A program made the position numbers and the translations under genes. Shown here one piece after another: positions 55,341-64,000 of a stretch of DNA of 64,000 nucleotides; the stretch's first letter is position 1; every line of letters begins with the position of its first letter. The stretch is taken from the NCBI GenBank assembly GCA_002706095.1, contig PAJP01000025.1:186001-250000 (forward strand). Reading direction: 5' to 3'. The notes under the pieces were generated by a model. That model worked only from the letters and a program-made list of their open reading frames with translations. It was not told the origin of the DNA and did no database searches. Source of the DNA: Methylophaga sp. (lineage in GTDB: Bacteria; Pseudomonadota; Gammaproteobacteria; Nitrosococcales; Methylophagaceae).

Positions 55341-56027
55341 TTACTCTAACTCTGATGCAATTGTTTGAGCTAATGTCGCTGACAGTGATGCGTTTCTTCT
55401 GCGCTCAGGACACAGAGCACTACGAAATCCCAGATAGTCGGGTTTTAATGCGCGTAGGGTAGCAATATCCTCAATGCGTAAAGCACCTGCCAAGCCACAT
55501 AAACTTTCTGCGTTTTTCACTGTGTTTACAAACGCTGTCAACGCATCAATTGACCATAAATCCAATAAAGAGCGAGCATTTTTTTCTGCGGTATCAACCA
55601 TCACACCGCTAAAACCTGCTTTTAGAACCTGTTCTATTACATCAGTTTCATAATTACGATCAGCAAATATCACAGCAATTACCGGCGTGGTGAGTTGTTT
55701 GATAACTGGCGTTAATGCTTGTAAACAGTCCGTTTGTTCTTCACCTCCGAATAAGCCAATTTTGACATAATCCACTCCTGTTCCAGCCATATTCATGATT
55801 GCCGGCTCAATGACATCAAACTGCATTGGCAAATCACCAATTGTCGCACTGGTTAGACAACGTCCCGATACCCACTTAACAATGTCTTCCACTATATCTA
55901 CAGGCAAAGCGCCTAAGGCCCCTTTTGCCGGCTGTTTCATATCAAGAATATCTGGCAGACAACCATTGAGGCTCTGAGCTTCTTCCAATGACTGTACACT
56001 GGCTAGCCATTTTGTATTATTCGACAT
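55341..56027 (-). CDS. MfnB-like (5-formylfuran-3-yl)methyl phosphate synthase
   Basis: A 228-residue TIM-barrel protein of the MfnB/DUF556 family: LASVQSLEEAQ and ILDMKQPAKGALGA with the Schiff-base-type Lys, GVDYVKIGLFG, and CGLAGALRIEDI near the end. Archaeal MfnB condenses two glyceraldehyde-3-phosphates into the furan of methanofuran. In methylotrophs a related furan cofactor (methylofuran) serves the formyltransferase/hydrolase complex. It overlaps the DUF447 gene by 11 nt at the end of the cofactor operon. Confidence 0.88.
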   Translation of the reverse strand: MSNNTKWLASVQSLEEAQSLNGCLPDILDMKQPAKGALGALPVDIVEDIVKWVSGRCLTSATIGDLPMQFDVIEPAIMNMAGTGVDYVKIGLFGGEEQTDCLQALTPVIKQLTTPVIAVIFADRNYETDVIEQVLKAGFSGVMVDTAEKNARSLLDLWSIDALTAFVNTVKNAESLCGLAGALRIEDIATLRALKPDYLGFRSALCPERRRNASLSATLAQTIASELE

Positions 56028-56595
56028 TGATACCTGCTTCTCTCACCTTTTTCATTAACCAGCCCCACGCTTCCCACTCGCGTTCACCCGCTGTTTTTTC
56101 CATACCGATGGTCAAATAGTTAATTTCATCGCGAATTTTTTGTTCTGGCAACATCGACAAACGGCTAACCAGTATGGCGGCTTCAATGACGGCACTTTGT
56201 GCACGGTTATATCCACGAAATAAGCCATGTTGCTGTTCATGTACAACATCGCCATAAAAACAGGCGCGAGGATCATCGTCATCAACATTCTGGATAGCTA
56301 TTTCTGTGTGGCTAAGTGCATTTGTTAAATAGAGACTATCTATCTTTTCACATGCTGAAGATGGCCATTGTCGGTGCCCTGTTAATGCTCCTGCAAACAC
56401 GCGTACATCATCCGTGTAGTTAATACTACATGAGCGATGACGCATTAAGTTATTGTAAGTTGTCGATGGTTTAAATGGTTTTATTTGAAAGTAACCATTT
56501 ACTTCACTAACACCCATAGGCGCATGATGTGCTGTATCATCTGCATTTTTTGTCGTCACAATAACTTCATGAATTTTTGCGGTCAGCCGTACCAC
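56017..56595 (-). CDS. DUF447 flavin-binding-like protein
   Basis: A 192-residue protein of the DUF447 family, found in methanogens and H4MPT-using methylotrophs. It opens IHEVIVTTKNADDTAHHAPMG, resembling the flavin-reductase split barrel, and has GYNRAQSAVIEAAILVSRL near the centre. It starts with GTG overlapping the upstream stop (TAGTG) with AAGGAG 7 nt before it. Function unproven; context indicates C1-cofactor synthesis. Confidence 0.88.
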   Translation of the reverse strand: MVRLTAKIHEVIVTTKNADDTAHHAPMGVSEVNGYFQIKPFKPSTTYNNLMRHRSCSINYTDDVRVFAGALTGHRQWPSSACEKIDSLYLTNALSHTEIAIQNVDDDDPRACFYGDVVHEQQHGLFRGYNRAQSAVIEAAILVSRLSMLPEQKIRDEINYLTIGMEKTAGEREWEAWGWLMKKVREAGINVE

Positions 56596-56738
56596 TAGGA
56601 TGCTCCTTTTTTATTTTTCTTAGGTTCAGCCGTACCACACGCCGTGCGAGTTTTTTTGACTTTTGGTGCATGCTCGTCACGGACGACTTTTTTCATATTC
56701 TCTCTTGGCGTATCGGTTTTATCTGCTGTACCGCAGGC
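56583..56738. repeat. Short repeats in the 3' end of the dihydropteroate synthase-like gene
   Basis: The 13-mer TCAGCCGTACCAC occurs at 56583-56595 (spanning the DUF447 start) and at 56626-56638; a degenerate copy (TCTGCTGTACCGCAGGC) is at 56722-56738. In the gene's frame the last two encode the repeated peptide ACGTA. Confidence 0.6.
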
Positions 56739-58139
56739 TCGTTCTTTCTTGGTCTTTTTCATGGTGGTACCTTCCACCTTTTGCTCTGTTAAATCTTCTT
56801 CTGCCTGATCAACGGCACACCCCCATTGTAAATCTTCATCTTGGGTATAACGCTTACCTAGTTGCCAAGCTACTTCGGCCCGGGCCAGTTCAACACCGAG
56901 ATAAAATGCATGGCCGGGATCATTTTCTACATCTAGATGGGGATAGAATTCAAATGGATCAATATCTTGCACAAGACCATCACGATTGAACATAAAAATG
57001 CCTTCTTTTGCGACTTTTATCCGGTAGTTTGGGTCTCGAATCGTGTCGGCCAAAGCCTGAATTTCATCAGCAGTATCCGTAAACGGGTGTCGTTCGTGTG
57101 ACACCAACAAGTCACCTGTAAAATCTCTTGGTAGACTATTATCCTGCTTGGCGGCAAACATCATTCGTCTCGCCACATCGGCTTCACGTATGGCCCGTCG
57201 TGCATGCGAGCTAACTTCTGTGGCTAATACACAGTTAATATTTAACTCAGAAATCATGCCAAATAACATGGCATTGATTCCGGTAGTATCCGCGTCAGTT
57301 AACTCTGTCAGATTACCTACTCCCATCATGATGGGTGCATCAGGGTATTTCCGCCGTAATTCATGGTAACGAACAATTGAGTCCGTTAAACCAAAATGAA
57401 TCGGATCTAAAATCGGATCTGCCACCCACGGTTTACCAATTTTATCCATGGCTTCCATAGCTCGCTCCAGTGAGGCAAGGGAACCTGGCTCAGCAGGAAC
57501 TAAAATTGGGACGGCGTCTGTTTCTTTTGCCAGATCAATCGTTTTTTCAGTCAAACTTAATAAATAGTCAGCACCTGCTTTGGACGCACGCTGCAGGTCA
57601 TGAATCGAAAGTGAGTCTACACTCACTTTAAAACCATTATCATGTAATGCTGCAATGGCTTCTTCCATTAATGGAAATTTTTCTTCAGGTAAACAGCCAA
57701 TATCAATAACATCCGCCCCTTGGCTAGCATAATACCGGGCACGTTCTAACAGACTTTCAATAGAGCGTTCAGGAGCATCGACGATTTCGGCAAATATTTC
57801 GACAGCGTGTTGAGATAAATCTGGTTTTTTACGGGCTTTACCAAACTGCATTGGTAGATCTTTGATTTCATCTGGGCCACGCGTAATTTTAATACCCAGA
57901 TCTTGGCTTAGTAGCTCGAGGTCTCCTCGACAGCGGCCTGGGACTATGATTTCATCAAACCCTTCAAAATCTTCAGGCTTGAGTCGTCTACCTATCATTT
58001 TATCTGTCATCAATGCTGCGACAGACACGCCTATCTGATGAACTCGATACTCAAAGGGGAGTGGCGCCATTTCTTCCAACACTTTATGCACACTGGGCTC
58101 AGCCAGTTTGCCTGTAAGAAATAATATCTTCCTCGCCAT
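56595..58139 (-). CDS. Methanopterin-type dihydropteroate synthase homologue (DUF6513)
   Basis: A 514-residue protein. An N-terminal domain (about 1-130, ILFLTGKLAEPSVHKVLEEM) precedes a dihydropteroate-synthase-like TIM barrel (about 140-460: GADVIDIGCLPEEKFP, SVDSLSIHDLQRA, PIMMGVGNLTELTDADT). Archaeal relatives of this type couple hydroxymethyl-dihydropterin to the ribofuranosylaminobenzene phosphate of methanopterin. The last 70 residues are a Lys-rich tail with two ACGTA units, apparently unordered. It is 8 nt after the flavoprotein gene. Confidence 0.88.
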   Translation of the reverse strand: MARKILFLTGKLAEPSVHKVLEEMAPLPFEYRVHQIGVSVAALMTDKMIGRRLKPEDFEGFDEIIVPGRCRGDLELLSQDLGIKITRGPDEIKDLPMQFGKARKKPDLSQHAVEIFAEIVDAPERSIESLLERARYYASQGADVIDIGCLPEEKFPLMEEAIAALHDNGFKVSVDSLSIHDLQRASKAGADYLLSLTEKTIDLAKETDAVPILVPAEPGSLASLERAMEAMDKIGKPWVADPILDPIHFGLTDSIVRYHELRRKYPDAPIMMGVGNLTELTDADTTGINAMLFGMISELNINCVLATEVSSHARRAIREADVARRMMFAAKQDNSLPRDFTGDLLVSHERHPFTDTADEIQALADTIRDPNYRIKVAKEGIFMFNRDGLVQDIDPFEFYPHLDVENDPGHAFYLGVELARAEVAWQLGKRYTQDEDLQWGCAVDQAEEDLTEQKVEGTTMKKTKKERACGTADKTDTPRENMKKVVRDEHAPKVKKTRTACGTAEPKKNKKGAS

Positions 58140-58147
58140 CAGAGGTA

Positions 58148-58696
58148 CTAACCGACCTCAGCCAGACGTTGCTTCAGTACATTGAATAATTCATCAGCAT
58201 TATCTACCACGGTTGTTGCCTCGAACTGTTTTAATGTAGCCGTATGTTGTAGATCTATCGCTCTGGGTGAAACATGCACAATTCTGTCTGGTGCAGGGGT
58301 ATCTATTTCTGGTTCAGAATCACAGGCGAGCACAATGCTTGGTATACGACATTTTCCTGCTTGGGCATATATATTCGTTACCAAAGTATCAGATAAGCCC
58401 ATGACCATCTTAGCAACGGTGTTAGACGTAGCTGGAGCTACAACAAGACTATGATAATCACCTCGATAAAATAAACCGACTGGCGGTGAGCTCGCCGCTC
58501 TATCACGGTAGACTCGTCCCTCTGGTACGAATGATTTTGGATCATAGCCATACATCCTTACAACTTCTTCACCAGCTCGGCTGTAAAACAAGTCCACGTT
58601 ATCTAACTCATGGACAATTTCCAAACATTCTTTCAGATAATGTCCTGAGCCTGTAATAGCCCAAGCCAGACGTGGTTTTTCAGGCCTTGCTTGCAT
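58148..58696 (-). CDS. Archaeal-type flavoprotein (DmrB/AfpA-like)
   Basis: A 182-residue flavoprotein of the Lot6/DFP-like fold: WAITGSGHYLKECLEIV at the start, PPVGLFYRGDYHSLVVAPATSNTVAKMVMGLSDTLVTN (FMN-binding) and two Cys (GKCRIP, LACDSE). Related proteins reduce dihydromethanopterin to H4MPT or act in its biosynthesis. It is the first gene of the four-gene cofactor operon. The exact step is uncertain. Confidence 0.85.
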   Translation of the reverse strand: MQARPEKPRLAWAITGSGHYLKECLEIVHELDNVDLFYSRAGEEVVRMYGYDPKSFVPEGRVYRDRAASSPPVGLFYRGDYHSLVVAPATSNTVAKMVMGLSDTLVTNIYAQAGKCRIPSIVLACDSEPEIDTPAPDRIVHVSPRAIDLQHTATLKQFEATTVVDNADELFNVLKQRLAEVG

Positions 58697-58836
58697 TTTG
58701 TTTCTCTGTGAATAAGTTAAGACGTAAATTTTGCCAGACTAAGTACACTTAGTAAAAATAAGATAGGTTTTATAGGGTTTTTTACGTTAAAATCGATAAC
58801 TCATTGTAATTTTGCGTCAGATTGGAGTCTTTGCGA

Positions 58837-60150
58837 ATGTCTAACAGTATTCCAAAAATTGTGGTTGTCGGAGGCGGGGCAGGTGGTCTTGAATTAGTCA
58901 CTAAACTCGGCAAGAAGTTGGGTAAAAAAGGCAAAGCTGAAATTACGCTTGTCGATAATACACATACACACATATGGAAACCGCTTCTTCATGAGGTTGC
59001 TGCTGGTACACTCGATTCGCATGAAGATGAAATTGAGTACTTGAGTCAAGCCAATGCCAGTGGATTTCGTTTCCGTTTGGGTAAAATGGATGGCTTAGAC
59101 AGAGACCGTAAGACTATCTCTCTGGCCCCCACGCTTAATCAAGACGGGGTGGAAATTATTCCACGCCGTGAGTTTGAATACGACTACCTTGTTATATCTG
59201 TAGGTAGCGTTAGTCATGATTTTGGTATCAAAGGTGTTCGTGATCACTGCTTATTCCTTGATACAACCAAGCAAGCCGAATCTTTCCAAAACAAATTACT
59301 TGAGGCCTATCTTCGCGCGCACACTCAAGGTAAGCCTTTGCACGAAGGTCAGTTGAACATTGCTATTGTTGGTGCAGGCGCCACAGGTATTGAGCTTAGT
59401 GCTCAACTTCACGAAGTTTCTCACTTACTCACAGCTTATGGGCTTGATGAAGTACAGCCACAAGACGTCAAGATTAGCATTATTGAAGCAGCCAATCGTG
59501 TTTTACCTGGCTTACCAGAAAATCTCTCTGCGGCTACAACGGATGAATTGACGAAGTTAGGCGTTGATGTTCTCACTGGAGAACGCGTTGTTGAGGTCAA
59601 TGACAAGGCTATATTCACAGAAAGTGGAAAAACCATTCCGGCTGCCATTAAAGTATGGGCGGCAGGTATCAAAGCGCCAGAGTTCTTAAAAGATATCGCT
59701 GGACTTGAAACCAATTGGATGAACCAATTGGTTGTAAGACAAACATTACAAACGACCTTAGATGATGATATCTATGCCATCGGTGATTGTTGTGCATGTA
59801 AGTGGCAGGGACATGATGAGAACGTACCACCACGTGCTCAAGCAGCTCATCAAATGGCATCTGTTGTGTATAAATCTATTCGTAATCGCATGGCAGGTAA
59901 GGTTGCCCCTGAATTTGAATACCATGACTATGGCTCACTAGTATCGTTAGGTAAATACAGTACTGTTGGTAATTTGATGGGTAACCTAAGTAAAGGTAGC
60001 ATGATGATTGAGGGTTTCATGGCGCGCCTGATGTATCTTTCTTTATATAAGATGCACCAAGTTGCACTGTTTGGTCCTTTCCGGGTTGCTATGCTCTCTC
60101 TGTCGCATATCTTCAGACGTAGTGTTCACCCTAAAATCAAACTACACTAA
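58837..60150 (+). CDS. Type II NADH dehydrogenase
   Basis: A 437-residue FAD enzyme from the ATG at 58837 (GGAG 11 nt upstream). FAD motif VVVGGGAGGLELVTKLGKKL, NAD motif IAIVGAGATGIELSAQL, and YAIGDCCACKW; the C-terminal amphipathic region (MARLMYLSLYKMHQVALFG) is the membrane anchor. It passes electrons from NADH to quinone without proton pumping. Confidence 0.92.
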   Translation: MSNSIPKIVVVGGGAGGLELVTKLGKKLGKKGKAEITLVDNTHTHIWKPLLHEVAAGTLDSHEDEIEYLSQANASGFRFRLGKMDGLDRDRKTISLAPTLNQDGVEIIPRREFEYDYLVISVGSVSHDFGIKGVRDHCLFLDTTKQAESFQNKLLEAYLRAHTQGKPLHEGQLNIAIVGAGATGIELSAQLHEVSHLLTAYGLDEVQPQDVKISIIEAANRVLPGLPENLSAATTDELTKLGVDVLTGERVVEVNDKAIFTESGKTIPAAIKVWAAGIKAPEFLKDIAGLETNWMNQLVVRQTLQTTLDDDIYAIGDCCACKWQGHDENVPPRAQAAHQMASVVYKSIRNRMAGKVAPEFEYHDYGSLVSLGKYSTVGNLMGNLSKGSMMIEGFMARLMYLSLYKMHQVALFGPFRVAMLSLSHIFRRSVHPKIKLH

Positions 60151-60174
60151 ACACTTGCTACATCTCATAAAAAT

Positions 60175-60197
60175 GGCCCTTTATAGGGCCTTTTTTT
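60175..60197 (+). terminator. Intrinsic terminator after NADH dehydrogenase
   Basis: GGCCCTTTATAGGGCC, a stem of five to six GC-rich pairs, followed by seven T. Confidence 0.92.
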
Positions 60198-60210
60198 ATA
60201 TTCTCTACAT

Positions 60211-60774
60211 CTACTTTTTGGAAAACAATGACATGCGTTGAGTAATACCATTATTATTTATTCGGTGTTTTACTGCTGCACCTATATGCAAAATTAATAA
60301 TGCAATTAACGTAAATGCCAACACTTCATGTATTTCACTGAAGTACTCCCTCATATCTGGATCTGCCTCCGCCAGGCGCGGTAAAACTATTCCCCACAGT
60401 TTCGTATCGTATTTACTGTACATTGATTGTAGATAGCCCGTTAGTGGCATAGCAATCATTAACACATACAATAGCCCGTGGACGCCGCCAGAGAGCTTCT
60501 GTTGCCATAATGGGATAGAAGAGGGAAGAGAGGGTGCTGGATGAAATATACGCCACGCTACACGCATTAAAATCAGTACAGCGATACTGATCCCCAAGGA
60601 TTTATGTAATAAAAACCAAAATGCCCGAACACTTTCTTGACCTTCAGGCAACTCCCATTCTTTCGGAAGCTGAACCATGTATAGTCCGATTGCGATCATG
60701 GCTAGAATGGCGAACGCAATTAACCAATGTAACCATCGCTGTACCAAGTCGTACTGTTTTATCTGTTCGGGCAT
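60211..60774 (-). CDS. Cytochrome b561 family protein
   Basis: A 187-residue inner membrane protein with four helices and His ligands at the usual places (RWLHWLIA in helix 1, LLHKSLG in helix 2, GVHGLLY in helix 3, and EIHEVLAF/LLILHIG in helix 4). YodB/CybB-type proteins shuttle electrons with quinone or superoxide. It lies downstream of gyrB with a weak terminator between. Confidence 0.93.
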   Translation of the reverse strand: MPEQIKQYDLVQRWLHWLIAFAILAMIAIGLYMVQLPKEWELPEGQESVRAFWFLLHKSLGISIAVLILMRVAWRIFHPAPSLPSSIPLWQQKLSGGVHGLLYVLMIAMPLTGYLQSMYSKYDTKLWGIVLPRLAEADPDMREYFSEIHEVLAFTLIALLILHIGAAVKHRINNNGITQRMSLFSKK

Positions 60775-60803
60775 ATAATTTCCTTCACTTTCTTTTTATG
60801 CAT

Positions 60804-60828
60804 AAAAAAGCCACACAACCTTGCGGCT
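60804..60828 (-). terminator. Intrinsic terminator after gyrB
   Basis: On the minus strand AGCCGCA and TGTGGCT pair (one G-T) over a short loop, then five or six T. Confidence 0.65.
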
Positions 60829-60862
60829 GTATGACTTATTTTACTCAGGAAAGATTCCTATA

Positions 60863-63328
<2,466 letters not shown>

Positions 63329-63340
63329 CTATTCTACTAC

Positions 63341-64000
63341 TTATATAGAAGTGTTGACAGTCTCATTATCCTCTCTGATTTCTCCATGTTCCACGTGAAA
63401 CACTTTCTCTTTTTCATTACTTATTAAACTAGCTAATTCAGTATTGGTACTTGTAATAAAAGTTTGTACGGGCAAACTTCTGAGTGTTTCCATTACTGTT
63501 TTTTGATGTTGCCAGTCTAATTCTGAGCTTAGGTCATCAAGCAATAAAATTGTATTTTTAACCTCTTTAATCTCCATCAGTAGTGTTATCTGTGAGAGAC
63601 ACAATGACAAATAAAAGAGTTTTTGTTGACCACGGGATAACATTTCTTCAGGTGAATCATTGTTAATTCTTACCATCCAGTCTGCAGAGTGTGGTCCAGC
63701 TCGACTGTAACCTAAAAAACGATCACGCTCATAGTTTTCAGCAAGTGTTTCGGGAAGTGATTTATCTTTGTTCCACCCTTTACTGTAGCGAATTGTAAAT
63801 TCACATTGATCAAAGGTAGGGCAAATTTTGCTAAATATAGGTTTGAATATATCAATAAGCCTATTGAGATAAGTGGTTCGTAGTTCGGTAATTTGCTCAC
63901 CGTGTTTTACCAGATACTGATCCCATAGTTCTATTTCAGCTTTGGTTTTCTTATTTTTCAGTGCTGCATTCTTTTGTATTAGTGCTTTTTTATATGTTTG
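63341..64000 (-). CDS. recF: DNA repair protein RecF (5' end beyond window)
   Basis: The C-terminal 219 codons or so of RecF, in one uninterrupted frame to the right edge. The signature SRGQQKLFYLSLCLSQ and Walker B LLLDDLSSELDWQHQ are present, with YSRAGPHSADW preceding. RecF loads RecA on gapped DNA with RecO and RecR. A parS-like site lies within its 3' coding sequence. Confidence 0.95.
   Translation of the reverse strand, partial: QTYKKALIQKNAALKNKKTKAEIELWDQYLVKHGEQITELRTTYLNRLIDIFKPIFSKICPTFDQCEFTIRYSKGWNKDKSLPETLAENYERDRFLGYSRAGPHSADWMVRINNDSPEEMLSRGQQKLFYLSLCLSQITLLMEIKEVKNTILLLDDLSSELDWQHQKTVMETLRSLPVQTFITSTNTELASLISNEKEKVFHVEHGEIREDNETVNTSI
63387..63402. promoter_or_regulatory. parS centromere site (ParB binding)
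   Basis: TGTTCCACGTGAAACA matches the bacterial parS consensus TGTTNCACGTGAAACA at every specified base. It lies inside recF near the origin region, where chromosomal parS sites cluster. ParB would nucleate here for origin segregation. Confidence 0.9.

Noticed and set aside
63712-63900. Apparent break of recF into two frames
   Set aside because: The recF frame is open from 63341 to the window edge with family motifs on both sides; the short frame here is a shadow on the same strand.

Overview
The window is a chromosomal stretch of a gammaproteobacterium that most resembles a methylotroph of the Methylophaga type. This rests on enterobacteria-like gene orders (rpsU/dnaG/rpoD, gpmI-envC opposite rhodanese-grxC-secB-gpsA, recF-gyrB) combined with a four-gene operon for archaeal-type C1 cofactors (a methanopterin-type dihydropteroate synthase homologue, a DUF447 flavoprotein, an archaeal-type flavoprotein and an MfnB-like furan synthase). 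The genus is an inference from gene content. There is no prophage, insertion sequence, CRISPR array or rRNA. Coding density is high and no gene-free gap exceeds about 300 bases.

Layout. 1-4 kb: partial Slp lipoprotein and a large CHASE/PAS/GGDEF/EAL protein. 4.2-8.2 kb: an orphan MotB-like protein and an acetolactate synthase-like/aldehyde dehydrogenase pair. 8.2-11.6 kb: secreted proteins (unknown, esterase, WG-repeat) and a MscS channel. 11.9-16.7 kb: the Anbu proteasome-like peptidase facing an operon of unknown protein, ATP-grasp ligase, alpha-E protein and zinc-ribbon metallopeptidase. 16.8-17.8 kb: thiol peroxidase and a membrane protein. 18-23.3 kb: LPS/glycan genes (ELM1 family, two GT4, one GT9, O-antigen ligase). 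23.3-26.4 kb: TolC-like and OmpA-like outer-envelope proteins, an exported glutathione peroxidase and a small unknown protein. 26.5-30.8 kb: a periplasmic molybdenum hydroxylase with its cofactor-insertion genes. 31-33.7 kb: an envelope-stress block with two entericidin-like lipoproteins, DUF883 and holin-like proteins, DUF1328 and a Crp-type regulator. 33.9-43.8 kb: pdxH, tRNA-Ile2, rpoD, dnaG, yqeY, rpsU, tsaD, plsY, folB, folK, folM and a MidA-type methyltransferase. 43.8-52.9 kb: lipoprotein, gpsA, secB, grxC, rhodanese and an ArsR regulator, opposite gpmI, envC, ctpA, a DJ-1 protein and a double-receiver protein. 53-55.3 kb: LysR, DUF2798 and an exported ATP-dependent DNA ligase. 55.3-58.7 kb: the C1-cofactor operon. 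58.8-64 kb: type II NADH dehydrogenase, cytochrome b561, gyrB and the 3' part of recF, which carries a parS site. The replication origin with dnaN and dnaA probably lies just beyond the right edge.

The most notable points are the Anbu/ATP-grasp/alpha-E locus with an uncharacterised first gene, the two-cysteine ArsR repressor beside a rhodanese (persulfide-sensor-like), the C1-cofactor operon whose synthase has a repetitive Lys/Cys tail, the parS site inside recF, and a terminator hairpin inside a signal-peptide coding region. All functions are assigned from sequence reading alone. No database search was possible.
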